Part shown: positions 33,707-46,787 of the stretch, piece after piece | Position numbering within the stretch: the stretch's first letter is position 1 | How the letters are laid out: every line of letters begins with the position of its first letter | NCBI GenBank assembly: GCA_028023455.1 | Contig: JAQFVV010000012.1 | Coordinates: 3,996,023 to 4,060,022 of the forward strand | Length of the DNA stretch: 64,000 nt | Direction: 5' to 3' | Source: Epiperipatus broadwayi | Lineage: Eukaryota; Onychophora; Udeonychophora; Euonychophora; Peripatidae | Made by a program: the position numbers and the translations under genes | Notes under the pieces: model-generated | The model's input: the letters and a program-made list of their open reading frames with translations, nothing else | Databases searched by the model: none | Told to the model about the DNA's origin: nothing

Positions 33707-36145
33707 TGATGGCATTTTGTTTTTATATTAAAACAATATTTTGAAGCTATTTATAATCATCATATTTTAAATTTTCTCCAGATATTTCACCAGGATCTAA
33801 AATCTTTACATTTTTAAGATCACAAAGATTTTAATTTCACTAAACTCAATACCTTTGTCCAAATCTCAATATACAGATAGAATGGATATATCATTAATTG
33901 TTATAATCCCAATACTTGTATTAATATGCAAACAATAATTAAAGCATTTCTTCAATTTATTTGAAATATCATTGTAACTTAATAAAAAAGAATCGTTGAT
34001 GGATTTAATAGGATCATCATATCCTTTTCACATTTATATATTACTTTCAAAACATAAAAATATCTAAGTAAATATCTATATTTCTATTAAAGTTTTAATC
34101 CACCAATCATTTTTAAGTCTTAATGTCAGTTATTAAATTTCCACCTATAAATCTTCTGATTTGTTATGAAGTTCTACATTCCATTTATCATTCTTCCAAA
34201 CAAAAAATGACACATTTTTTCAATCAACTCATTAATAGATATGTATATATAATCTATTTTTACTTTTACCTTATAATTGAAATTTATAGGATTTACAACT
34301 TTTTATGTAGCAATATTGAAAACGTGTTTTTTTAAATGAGACATAACATTATGCTACTAAACAGATCAATTAATATCATACTAAACATATAAACTCAATG
34401 TCTACTTAAATAGATGCACAACATTCAATTTTATTTTATAGTTTGAATGTAAATTTTATCAGTAATTTAGCAAAAAATCAGAACTTATAATCAAATTTAT
34501 TTTAAAACAATTTAACCTTCATATAACCATTTTTAAAATATGTCAATATTAATTACTTTAACACCCCATAAATATGTAATCTATCAAAGTTATTTTATTT
34601 ATTTTATCTAATAAAAATTTATAAAACTTTGTAATCTTTTATAAAGCAATATTTAATCAAAAAAATCACCCATCTTCTTGAAGGAAACTTGTTTCTGTCA
34701 ATAAACTTGATGTTATCAGTTGCTTAACAAATCAATTGAGATTATATCAAATATAAAAATTCAATTTCTATTTAAGTAGACTCACAATGTTCATTTAATA
34801 TTAAAAAATATTGAAGTTTTGAACATTAATTTTGGAGATAATTTTACCATGGTCTACTATGTATCGGCTTAAAATTAATTAACAAGATCGTTTGACTATT
34901 AATTCTGCCGTGTTAATTTTTTACTTTTGCATATTTACATATCATTAAATGTAGTAGCAAGCTATGATTATGAAGGCAAGATCCTTTGAAAGCGCTCAGC
35001 TCGTTTGTTTTTAGTTATCTATTTTATATTAACACTTTATAGCTTTTGGGAACAGTTGCACTGCACATGCACACGTGCTAGAATTAAATTAACATTAAAA
35101 TTTACCTTCAAACTTTCATATCAAATTGCATATTGTGCCTATTTGAATAGGAATTGAGTTACTATGATTGACATGATTTGAAATGATTTCCCAGACAGCT
35201 GATAACATCAAGTTTGATTGACAGAAATATATACACTACATGAAGTTATTTAAAATTTTATTAAAGGTTGCTTTGTAAAGGATTATATTTTTTATAAATT
35301 TCAATAGAAGGCATTATCAGTGCCATCATTAATTGGTTATATGTTTTTGTGATGCTTAATTAATTGATGTTTAATTATAAGTATATGCATAAGTGTGCAT
35401 GATTAAAGAGAGAGAGTAAAAGATTGAATTAAAACAGTATTTATTTTTTAACATTGTAAGACAGAGTGAAAATCTCTCTCTCTGTAATATATATATATAT
35501 ATATTATAACACTACTGACGTTGACCCTCACATAGATGCTCAGGCACAAACACATTAGTTGTCAAATATACCAATACCAACTTGAACCTGGGCTTAAGGA
35601 GACCTTTTGATTCCTCATAGAGGCCTTAAAGGAACCAAGCAGGGAAATTCCTAATGTCCATTTCATACATTCTTGTTGTTGCAGCTGTTATTATTATGTA
35701 ATTATTCATATAGTATATGAACATGGATGGGCTGCTCACCAACACACATTAGCTAGCGTGGTGAGTTTACTGGCTTTTTACCTCTTAGTGTAAGATCAAG
35801 AAATACCATGGTCTTTCTTCTCAGTTGCTTGATAAGGCAAATGAAAGAGAAGCTAAAGATTAGAGAGATGGATTGAATTGGAGAATCTTATTCTAGTGAT
35901 TGATAATGATGGTTTGATGATGATGACTAACTCAAAACATACTCTACAAAACCCATCATGATCAGGCACCCTTACTATAATGACTTATTGGCAAATCATA
36001 ACTATAGTATACTAGAGAATATTAGTACTTTGTGTTAATATTAACCTACATGTAATATTTTGCTCATCTGTATAAACACCCTACCTAAATCTACTAGAAT
36101 ATTTATTAGTGGGCTAATATTAAAATATAGAAGGTCACTAGTAAT
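33707..36145. other. AT-rich DNA, nothing definite; possible short repeat tail
   Basis: A less AT-rich stretch at about 35510-35660 is unidentified. At about 35855-35930 the text AGATGGATTGAATTGGAGAAT..GATTGATAATG resembles the LINE/SINE tail at 61.18 and 56.82 kb. Confidence 0.4.
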
Positions 36146-36149
36146 CTAG

Positions 36150-36371
36150 GTTTAAACCTATACCCTTTGAAGAGTTCATGCCAGCTCCAGATTGTAGCTC
36201 TTGAGACTTTTAAACTAAATAGTAATGCTGCATCGCTTAACTAACTTGATGAAATGACAAATGAAAGTTGAACAAAGGTTTAAACCTATACCCTTTAGAA
36301 GTAGCTCCGAGTAGCTCTTGAGACTTTAAACTAGCTAATGCTGCATCACTTAACTAACTTGATGATGACAA
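36150..36371. repeat. Tandem duplication, unit about 122 bp
   Basis: GGTTTAAACCTATACCCTTT..TAGCTCTTGAGACTTT..AATGCTGCATC.CTTAACTAACTTGATGA occurs at about 36150-36258 and again at 36271-36368, with small indels. Confidence 0.88.
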
Positions 36372-39300
36372 GAAAGGAAAAAGAGAAATTATAACAATAA
36401 GAGTTTATTGAGGAAATTTTTATATTTCACCCTCTCATACCATTAGCATTACAACACATATTAAAGACAAAAATATACAGCACACACACTAATACAAGTA
36501 AATACATATACAACACATACCCATAAATTAGTATAGTTAATTAACAATTTAGAAAAATAAAATGATATATATATATACAAATTGATAATTATAGTGGAAA
36601 CTAAATAGTTGATCTTATTTTAGTTTTTCTATTTAGTCCTTTGGTATTTGAATTTCTCTGTTAAAACAAAAGTATTTCTACAAGAGATAATACTAGACCT
36701 TTATAATATTCCTTACAAGTTTTATTTTGTTTTCCTTCTGAGATTGAGTATCTTTTATTTAACCACTTTTAAAAATGAATCTTATTCACTATTTAACCTA
36801 TGCAGATATACCACAAATTTATCCATTTTTTCTTCTTTTAAAAGAAAGTATCCATAAAGTTTAATAAACTATGTCACACCAATGAGTTTTGGGTAGCTGT
36901 CATTTTCTGCGTTGTATTTTTTTCTAAGTAAAGTATATTTAATTATTTACATCTGAATAGACCAGAGGCAAAGATTGATACCATTGTCTGACACCCATTT
37001 TAAACAACTAGCATAGAAAAGCCTTCAAAAAACCTTAACACATAATGGAGTAAATACTTTTATCACCTATAGCCTTTAAATTTTGTTGATAATTAATGAA
37101 AGATTTCCCTCCTTGAGCCATCATGATCACCATAAATTTTGTTCCAATCTAGCACTAACCAGTTTTCTTTTTTTACTTTTGTTTATCTTACTGTCATGAA
37201 GAATGAATGCCAAAATAAAGAATAGAACTTGCTAACATTTTCATTTTGATTTCAAACTGAAAAGCTGAAACTATACTTGACATAAACATACTACCACAAT
37301 ATAGACGGGGAATTTTTCACACCTACAAAGGCACAGAATATATTTCCTTTAAAACACAGCAACTAGATATTATATCTAGACAAAGTATAGTTAGCAGTAT
37401 AACCAACATTATTGCATATATTGATTGTTGTAATTTTTAATAAATATTTAACTATATTGTACAAAGTTTGTATTTATCACAACCTATATAGCAACATAGC
37501 ATCACAAAACTTTTTACCTATGTTGAAAAGTATTAAAACTAAAATGACGTAGAAAAATGACAGGTTGCCAAAAATATATAGAAATAATAAGCAAATAGGC
37601 CTAAGCTCTTGCTATTAAAAGGGAGAAGTGCTTGAACAGTGAGAAATATTGTTTACTATATTTACTGATGTTTAGGGTGACTGTTGGAATTAATTAATAT
37701 ATATATATTTAATTCTATTTTTCACATAAGATAATATATATATATTGGATAAAAAACAAGCGACGTTAGTACAAATCAAGTACTTGATATGTACTGAAAC
37801 AATGTTTTCCTACCGGATACCCCAAATAGAATAATAATATGACATATATATATATGAACATTGATAAAGAGTGAAGAGATTGTATCAGTCCAACTGATGA
37901 ATGGACCCAAATTATTAATTTTTGGACCTGCCTTATTCACTTTTTGCTATTTTTATGATGACTCTCTACAAGTGTTAAAAGTGGATAGAAACCATACCCT
38001 ACATTGTGAGAATGTAGTTTAGTGAAAATACTCTATAAAAATATTATTCATTACATTGCCATACATTTGACTATGAGTTCACAAAATTCTTAAAAGAACA
38101 ATTAAAAGATTGTAACATTTGTAGAATGCATCTGGCCAAAGCTCCTGATAATAATTCAGTGATCATTTCAACTTCTGTACTAGGGAATGGGAAAAGTTTG
38201 GCTAAGCTAGGAAAAGCATTTAACCATAAGTTTGATGATTACTTGAATAAAAATTAAGGGGTCAAACATTTGTTAAATGTATAATCATTGTTAATGAACC
38301 AAATGTTATTTTCAGTTTGAGTCTTGCAACAAATGCGAACTAAAGCAAACACTCCATAAAACAACATTAAAGCCATAGATTAGACACCAAACTGCTGGAA
38401 ACTTTTCGACAGAACAACTTCAGAAATACAGAATAATAAGTGATAAAAGTTTGTTACAGATAAGAAACTGAAACAGACATATAATATTTATTTAAAAAAT
38501 ATTTGCAATTTTTGTAAATGAGCTGTCATATAGCAAGCTTGTTAAAAAGCAAAACAGTCAGCAAAAGAATGGAGAACCATCTAAATAACTGCAAAGAGAA
38601 AACAAACTGTAATATACAGACAGCCCATTTCTTAAAAAAACTTAGAGTACTGAAACTACTATTGCCTATTCTTATAATTGTTTATATTTTATCTACACAT
38701 ATATTTATTAATCTCTAGCAATAAATGCTGAACCAGTAATATGGATTTATGATTGGTAAAATTAGTATCAGTTCACTTACTGATACAAAGAAAACAAAAT
38801 CCTGAACAGAGATGGAATTGATAATAGTGGACAATATTTTGGGGCACTATGACTTCATCTTGCATTGCTGATATAACTAGAAGGAAAATATTTAATGTTT
38901 AGTCTTCCTTGCAAAAAAAATGAGTCTACCTCGAAGTATAAGGGGAGGCACTTAGAAGGTTGGGATATTAGTAGAATTTTTTTTAAAATAAGTTAAAGGA
39001 GGTAGAACCATCTTTTCTTCAACCTATTTGAAACCAAACTGTTAACAGAACTGAAGTCTTTACAATAAAGCAAATAGGTTTAATTTGTTCATTGAATACG
39101 TATATATATATATAATATATATATATATATATCAGAACATTACTTTTAAGCACAAAACATAAAAAACAACCTGGCTACAATATGAAACCACACATATACT
39201 ATATAAGATACACAATACTTGTAAAAGCTCAATAAATTCAAATAAATTTGTAAAGAAAGGGAATATTTACATTACTTTTTAAAAAGGGGGTTAAATGAAG

Positions 39301-40590
39301 ATATGAAATTTGAATAATGAAAAACTAAGATAGACCAGATAGGTAATATACACTGATACACAAAATTGAAAAGCAATTTCATAAATACAAACCTCTGCAT
39401 ATGACCAAAAAACACTACTTGGCATGCAAATTTTAACTTTTTTTTGCCCTAAACATTATTATTGTTATTGATTTTATTTGAAATGAATTTGAGAATAGTA
39501 TAAAGTTTGAGCTAAGAAATTAACAAATTTCAAGCTATACTAGTCTGATATTAATATTCAAGGTGAAAAAATTTTACACTTACTGATACACTTTCAAAAG
39601 AACAGGTACATAATTTCCTACCTGTAGATGATAATTTCTACTACAAAGTTATGAAAATTGAGCCGCTAGGGCACTCACCCCCAATAAAAAATAGTTGATG
39701 GAGAATAGGGACCAACCGTAAGGAAGGTTATAAGTAATCTGACTTGTTTCAGGGCCAAAAAATTTTAATAGACTGTGATTCACTTCAAAATACCAGTACC
39801 ATTGATGTACAATAATAAAAATGCCATAACTCTGTATAGAAAATTTGGCTAATATCGCTCAAATTATATTTTTTTGTATTTTCTTTTAATCTTATTTTGT
39901 ACACATATACTCCTTCGGGCATATATAAGCTTCAAACTAATTTCCAGTTCAAAGATTCAATAAATTCTATTACTTAACTCCATTGGCTCTACTCTTTATT
40001 TGCGTCAGACAACCACTAAATTGATTAGCCTTTTAGTTGCTGCAATTATCTATTCTACAAGATTTTGTTATTTTGCTACTTAAAGTATGTAATTGTTTCT
40101 CGTACATGTGTTAAAGTAAGAGGTTTAAACCATAGAATGGATAGTTGAAACATAACTGGATTTGTCAATTTAACCCCCATATTACCTTGTTCTCTGAAAC
40201 CAAATATACACATTCTAATATTAATCTTGTTGGTTGTCAGAAAATTGGCTATTCTCAATTTGCACCTCTAATACTTCAGCCCTGAAGTAGGTGTATTGAC
40301 TACATAGCACTTTTGGGCTTTTAAAATTCACTATCTCAAGAAAACGATGTCATGACCTATTATCATAATCCTTTATAATTAATGTGATCTATATATACTA
40401 TATAACAAACTTATCTGATACACAACTTACTATCAGATCAACTTATATTCATCAACCCCCATTTCCTACCTTCCTCATTGGATACTTTAATATGCCCTAT
40501 GCTGATTTTGTTCAGAAGTATTTTTATGGATAAATTGGAAGCTGATGAGTGGTGAAGGATTTTTTTCCCTAGTAATGCTTCCTTCTTCTA
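36372..40590. other. AT-rich DNA, nothing recognised
   Basis: A TA-rich palindromic run lies at about 39101-39133. No coding, repeat or RNA feature could be defended in the remainder. Confidence 0.45.
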
Positions 40591-40599
40591 TACTTTAAA

Positions 40600-41470
40600 A
40601 CACTCATCTTTCATAGACCATTCATTCCTTTCACCAGATCTTCATTTAGGTTAACCCCTTTACACCGTTTGTTTCTCAGCACCTATAACGCCCGATTGGT
40701 ATTATTTCGCTCAAACTCTCTCCTTATAAGATACCTTAGGCCGCCGTTTCATCCGGCTAATTTAGAGATTTACATTTATTTTAGAAAGATTGACACTTTT
40801 CCTTCAACCCTGGCTGTTCTCATTTATTAATACACCAACCACTTGCACTATACCAGTATAAACAAAACTCACAGCCTTAATAAAGTAGTTAAGACCATAA
40901 CTTGGAATTAAAGACCACTTCATGGATCATGATTTTATATTGTCTATTAGGCCCTTCAGTAACAATACACAACTCGCTGTTTTAGTTAAATACCTACTGC
41001 AACAAAGCAAAACATTTTGGCTCAACTGCATATTTGGCCAAGGATACTTTGCAGACCTCCTATAAAAAAACTTTCCTCTTCAATTATTGCAAGACATTCT
41101 CAAAGGGCCAAAGAACCACCTCCTTTTACATTTTAGTCAAAATTGCGCCCTCGTGGTCTGACTTTTGGCTAGCTTTGGACCTCGCTGACAGGCACACAGC
41201 TAACATTAGGAAACTAAAACTTTTCCTGATAGAACACCTGGGCAAAACATCCTAAAATTCTTTGCATATAGCGTTTCAAACTTTAAACAGAATTAACCTT
41301 TGCTAAAACACATTTGAAGACAACCCGACCAGCCCACTTTAAGGCAAACTCACCCACTAAAAAAGCCCCCTAGACCCCAGAGATAACTACTGCGCCAAAC
41401 CAATACTCACTTATTACTGTTTACAATGCTTTTTTACAACTAACAGTTTCAGTTGCCCAGCAATCTTCAG
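40600..41470. other. Less AT-rich block downstream of PLE-3
   Basis: Composition shifts upward in C and G compared with both flanks (for example ACGCCCGATTGG near 40690, CGCCCTCGTGGTC near 41145, AGCCCCCTAGACCCCAGAG near 41364). On the minus strand it follows PLE-3, so it could be the 3' non-coding part or terminal repeat of that element. No protein motif is recognised in either strand. Confidence 0.4.
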
Positions 41471-41484
41471 AACTATAACAAACA
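41430..41484 (-). ncRNA. Possible hammerhead remnant downstream of PLE-3
   Basis: The minus strand reads CTGAAGA, hairpin TTGC-TGG-GCAA, two extra bases CT, then GAAACTGTT. A helix I can be drawn between TTATAGTT (before the core) and AGTTGTAA (after the UU cleavage site) with three G-U wobbles. The two-base insertion before GAAA is off-consensus. Confidence 0.38.
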
Positions 41485-41849
41485 CAATACAAATACATGA
41501 ATACATATATACATGAACATATAATTTTACTTTCTATAATTTTATAATTTTACCCACACATATCTTTCTATACTTCTCTATATAATTATTACCTTTTTAT
41601 ATATTATACATTTTATTCTTTTTTATATTCTATATTTATTAATTAATACTTCCTATAATCATATATATATATTATTTCATTTATTTTTTATTTTATTATT
41701 ATTAATCTTTTAATATTTACCTCTAACTTTATATATTCATACTTTCATATTTTACATTATCATTATATTAACATTCAATATCTATAAATTTTTTAATCTT
41801 TAATATTATTTTTTAACATATTATTTATACCTACCTTGTACTTATATTT

Positions 41850-43065
41850 CCAAACGGTAACTGCTAAATTCAGACTTTTAAATTTTAGTTATAGTTTAGT
41901 AGCTCCCTCTGTCTATTTTTTTATATACCTAAATCTTTTTTTATATATCAAATTTTTTTTCAGGCCCAAATCTCTATACTGGCTTAATATCATTAATTTA
42001 AATGGCTTCTTTTATTTTTCTATCCCTTTTATTATTTGTAAATTGTATCATCTTTATACAATTTTTTCCAAACTCATGCCCTGTTTCTAATGTATGTAAA
42101 TATATCAGTAAATTTTTATCATACTTATGTTGCAATAGTCTTCTATATATTTGAATTCTTTGTTTCTCTTACATAATTTATTCTTAGATTATTAATTTGA
42201 CACTTTTTACAATTCATTTCCTATATTCCATTTATTTCATTATCTGAATTTTAATTATAATTACTAATATATATATTTTCTAAAATACTAATCATATTTA
42301 TTCTCTTTTTATTAACTATTCTAACATTTATTATATTATTAAATTTTTATTAATATTACCTAAAACTTTATTTAAATTGTTAACTATATAGTTCTTCATA
42401 CCTATATAATCAATTTCATCTATACTACTATTACTATTTTTTCTTTTTTATTATTATTTATATAATCTATTGTATTTTCTATTAATCTAATATTATCACT
42501 TATAAATTTATTTGGACAATCATTATTTATAAATTCCTTTTTTATTAATTGTATTTGTTTAACATAATCTTCTTTACTTAAACGATTTACTGCTCTATCA
42601 ATTCTAGAATATATTGTATTTATATTTATATTTGAATGTCAATTAGTTATATTGTTATCTATATTACTTTTCTTATATATTGATGTTTCAATTCTACATT
42701 TTCCTTTTTCATATGACTTAATCACCTTTATATCTAAATATGTCAGTATATTATTTTCTTTTTTTTCTACAGTAAATTTAATAATTTTATCCATCTTATT
42801 AATATCCTTTACAAATAAATCTATCTGACTTTATGTTTTATTAAATATTAATAAATAATCATCTACATATCTTTTAATAAAGATTGAAGCATTATTATTC
42901 ACTAACATTAACTTCTCCAATTCTTCCATATAAATATTAATCAATACTCCACTTAATGCTCATCCTATTAAAAAACCTTTTTGTTTATAAAATCTATCAT
43001 TAAATTGAAATGTAATTTCTTTACAACATATTTCTATAATCTCTTTTAATTGTTTTATAATGAAC
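41850..43065 (-). pseudogene. Penelope-like element: RT and GIY-YIG endonuclease, decayed (PLE-3)
   Basis: Minus-strand translation across frameshifts gives FQFNDRFYKQKGFLIG and ALSGVLINIYMEELEKLM (RT motif B, near 43010-42920), FIKRYVDDYLLIFNKT (YVDD near 42855), and NILTYLDIKVIKS. A long linker with NRLSKEDYVKQIQLIKKGF follows. The GIY-YIG remnant has YEMNCKKCQ, INYVRETKN (YIG glycine to arginine), RRLLQHKYDKNL after a frameshift, and HEFGKNCIKMI..RDRKIKEAI (catalytic E kept). The reading extends to about 41850. Codon use is extremely AT-biased. It differs clearly from PLE-1 and PLE-2, so it is a third lineage. The N-terminal region and RT motifs before B are missing. In-frame stops make it inactive. 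Confidence 0.85.
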
Positions 43066-43990
43066 TATATTAAAATACATATAGTTCCTGAGTGTTTTGG
43101 CATAGGGTAATATTTAAAGCTAAAAAAGTAAAAGTTAAATATCTTTCAAAAAACACAATTTACTTTTTTTTACTTAGTATAATTTATTTTTTGATACATG
43201 CAATGTGTTGATATTATTATCTATTTAATTAAAGTTAAAATTGGAAAGAATGTAAGTGCATACAAATTGTTTATCCAGATAAGTAAATGAAAGACATTAT
43301 ATTAATTAAAGGTGGTAGAAATATTTCATAAAAAAGAGACTTTGTAATTAAAAAATATTAATAATTGTATGAGATTAGAAAACTTGCCTTATGATAAAAG
43401 AAAAGATAAGGACATATGTGCACAATTTCCAGAGTTGGCAGCCATCCAATGAGAGAAAAGAGTCTGGCCTACACACCAATATGCAGCAATGGAATTTGAT
43501 TTTTTTTTTCAAAATATATCACCATATGCAGACTGTTTTAGAACTAAAATTTTAAATTTCGAATTTCCTATAAAATAAGCCTAAAATGAAGAAAATGTGA
43601 CCAAAATTGACCAAGAGATGTTGCAAATTATATCCACGAACTGTAAATAACATGAATGAGAATTAAAATGAGACAAAATCTAAATGTATTTAACAACACA
43701 GTGATTAAACAAGACTCAAATTTCATTATTTGACAATTATCTATACTTGTGAGTAATGAATTGTTTCTCTTCAAGAAAATGAATTGTGGTATAGTTCATC
43801 CTTTTTAGAATATTCCTTTCCCCCTTAATTCTTTTGTGATTGGAAAGAGTTATAGTCTTATAAAATTCCCTGAAAGCAAGCATTTCAGATAACCAAAAGA
43901 ATTTTATTGGAAAAGTAGAAAAGTAAACAATTTAGCTTCATTAGAATTCAATTAAATTATAAAAGCATGAGAAAACCATGAAAAGTTAAT
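43066..43990. other. AT-rich DNA, nothing recognised
   Basis: No supported feature. Confidence 0.45.
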
Positions 43991-44224
43991 GAACATTATA
44001 TATATATATATATATATTAAGCTCTTTGACTGAAAGCAAGTAGCATATTTGACTAAATGATAACACACTCACTATATATAATCATCAATAAAGCAAGTCA
44101 TATATAGCATGAAATTGCTTTTATGAGCTTGTGTTTACAAATATGTAATATAGAAAGCATACAAATATCTCAAACAAGCTCTTAATTGATAAGTTCAGTA
44201 AGAGAAAAATATTTAAAATCTCTA

Positions 44225-44312
44225 TCTAGAAAATTCACATTCCCAGACCAATTTGTTTCAAGCTTTTGGCTCACTTCAGTGAGGATCTACAATATTCAGA
44301 GACTAGATCTAA
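44225..44312 (-). ncRNA. Family C hammerhead (inverted unit)
   Basis: On the minus strand CTGAAGT (plus 44273-44279) precedes hairpin GAGC-CAAAA-GCTT and an intact GAAAC. The palindromic helix III ACAAATTGGT and a UC cleavage site follow. A9 is T. Helix I includes GAATATT with AATGTGAATT-type pairing, less complete than in the last unit. Confidence 0.58.
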
Positions 44313-44737
44313 AATATCAACTCAAAACCCAGCACTTATTTAATAAGTAACATTTAAGTAGAAACTCTATATTTTCTAACATAAAAATGTCTTTAACTCC
44401 AGCTATCTAACTTAAATAGCTATCTGAGACTTATCAATTAAGAGCTTGTTTGAGCTATTGGTATGCTATCTATATTACATATTTGTAAATACAAACTCAT
44501 AAAAGCAATGCCATGCTATATATGACTTGCTTTATTGATTATTATAATATTGCCTTCAATGCCTTGGCAAAGCTAAGGTTATTATTAGTATATGATAGAT
44601 CTGAATTTGGTTCAATCCCATATAACTATTTAAGTTTGATAGCTGGAGTTAAAGACATTTTCATGTACAAAAATTTCATTTCTACTTAAATGTTGTGTTT
44701 AAATAAGTGGTGGGTTTTGAGTTGATATTTTAGATCT

Positions 44738-44832
44738 AGTGTCTGAATATTCTAGTTCATCACTGAGATGAATCAAAAGCTCTAAACCAATTGGTCTGGG
44801 ATGGGAATGTTTTAGATATAGATTTTAAATAT
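44738..44832 (+). ncRNA. Family C hammerhead (unit 1), decayed
   Basis: The sequence reads CACTGAGATGAATCAAAAGCTCTAAACC in place of the core and helix II, followed by an intact ACCAATTGGTC|TGGG. The distal helix I GAATATTC / GAATGTTT is still recognisable. Confidence 0.52.
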
Positions 44833-45914
44833 TTTTCTCTTACTGCACTTACCAATTAAAAGCTTGTTTGAGCTTTTGGTATGCTCCCTATATTAAATAT
44901 TTGTAAATACAAGCTCATAAAAGCAATGTCACACTACATATAACTTGCTTTATTGATTATTATGATTTTGTGTCTTTAAGGCTTTGGCAATTCTAAGACT
45001 ATTATTAATATGTAGTAGATCTGAATTTGGTTCAGTCTCACATAGCTATTTAAATTATATAGCTGGAGTTAAAGACATTTTCATGTCTGAAAATTCCGAG
45101 TTTCTACATAAATGTTATTAAATAAGTGCTGGGTAGCTTGAAACCAATTGGTCTGGCAATGGGAATGTTCTAGATAAAGATTTTAAATATTTTTCTCTTA
45201 CCACACTTATCAATTAAGAACTTGTTTGAGTTATTGGTACACTCCCTATATTACATATTTGTAAATACAAACTCATAAAAATCAATATCATGCTATATAT
45301 GATTTGCTTTAGTGATTATTATAATTTTGCTTTTAAGGCTTTAGCAATGCTGTGACTATTATTAATATATGGTAGATTGTAAATCTTAATTTGGTTCAGT
45401 CCCACGTAACTATTTAAGTTTGATAGCTGGACATTTTCATGTCTGAAAATTTCAGAGTTTCTACTTAAATGTTACATATTGAATAAGTGCTGGTTTTTGA
45501 GTTGATATTTTTGATCTAGTGTCGAAACCAATTGGTCTGGGGATGGCAATGTTCTAAATAGAGATTTTAAATATTTTTCTCTTACCATACTTATCAATTA
45601 AGAGCTTATGCTCCCATTACTACATAGCTGCAAATACAAGCTCAAATCCCCTATATTTAAATACAAATCATAAAAGCAATGTCATGCTATATATGACTTA
45701 CTTTATTGATTATTATAATTTTGTCTTTAAGGCCTTGGAAATGCTAAGGTTATTATTAATGAATGGTAGATTTGAATTTGGTTCAGTCCCATAGAGCTAT
45801 TTAAATTAGATAACTGGAGTTAAAGATTTTTTCATGTCAAAAAATGTCAGAGTTTCTATTTAAATGTTGTGTATTAAATAAGTGCTGGGTTTTGAGTTGA
45901 TATTTTAGATCTAG

Positions 45915-45998
45915 TATCTGAATACTCTAGCTCTTCACTGAGGTATGCCGAAAGCTTGAAACCAATTGGTCTGGGAATGGGAATGTTCTAGATAGAGA
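45915..45998 (+). ncRNA. Family C type I hammerhead (unit 4, best kept in the array)
   Basis: The core strand CTGAGGT is at 45938-45944 (A9 is T), with hairpin ATGCCGAAAGCTT and GAA at 45958-45960. Helix III ACCA-AT-TGGT is at 45961-45970, and cleavage is predicted after C45971. Helix I is TGGG with TTCA (G-U pairs), then an interior loop, then GAATGTTC pairing with the GAATACTC side. Confidence 0.62.
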
Positions 45999-46065
45999 TT
46001 TTAAATATTTTTTTCTTACCACCATACATCAATTAAGATCTTGTTTGAGCTATTGGTATGCTCCC

Positions 46066-46100
<35 letters not shown>

Positions 46101-46787
46101 TAAACTCTTTGTTTGAAAGCGAGAGTTTGTATGTAATAATTGATTGTCTTAGTTTTGTGTTTATTGCTGTGTATATCATTTTTAGAAAACTATTTGCTAA
46201 GTTTATTCATATAAAAACTTATTGATTAGAAAAGAAAAAAAGAGAATGGGATATAAGTGCACATGTTTATGAAACTATATTAAAAAAAAGTCCAAATAAT
46301 AAACGTCATTAATAAATATAATAAATTGATGTGAATTAATGGTTGAATTCTGGAGAATAATGCTATTAGTTAATTTATTATATTCATTTCTAACTATTAC
46401 ATGATTAATAAAAATAAATAAATGTAATCAGTTTATGAAATTTCCAATAAAAGAGTAAGTTGTATTCTGAAGAGTGCAATTCATAGCACACAGACTCAAA
46501 AACTTTTGTGTGGTCAGTATAATCACCAAGGCAGTCATCATATTAGGGATATGAGCAGAAAAAACTTTAATTGAATGAACTAAGGTCAAGCTGTTTAAAA
46601 TTAATCTTTGATTTTATGTAATAGTTAAGCTATTAATCCAGGTTGTATAAATAGATTCAAAAATAATTCAGAAATAATAAAATATAACAGTAATTAATTA
46701 TTATATACAGTCTTTCAATCTGCAGAAATACTTTCATAATAACTGAAACACAGGCTTATTATATACCTGTGTCTATATATGTAATAT

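Larger units (their letters stand above)
44019..46124. repeat. Family C tandem array (retrozyme-like): one inverted and four direct units
   Basis: Direct units are marked by CAATTAAGAGCTTGTTTGAG-like starts at about 44431, 44851, 45209, 45591 and 46027, giving periods of about 420, 358, 382 and 436 bp. A further unit runs in reverse at about 44060-44425, so the array opens with a head-to-head pair. Each unit carries ACCAATTGGTCTGGG (helix III and cleavage region of a hammerhead); units 2 and 3 have lost the upstream core strand. Similar words (TAAGCTCTTTGACTGAAAGC and TAAACTCTTTGTTTGAAAGC) lie outside the array next to AT runs at 44019 and 46101. No protein is encoded. Confidence 0.87.

Noticed and set aside
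37890-37925. CTGATGA at 37894-37900
   Set aside because: No helix II hairpin followed by GAAA and no flanking complementarity; a chance heptamer.
40535-40575. CTGATGA at 40542-40548
   Set aside because: No GAAA in position and no helix I pairing.
44019-46124. CRISPR array
   Set aside because: Units are hundreds of bp with no short conserved repeat and unique spacer pattern, and the genome is eukaryotic in character.
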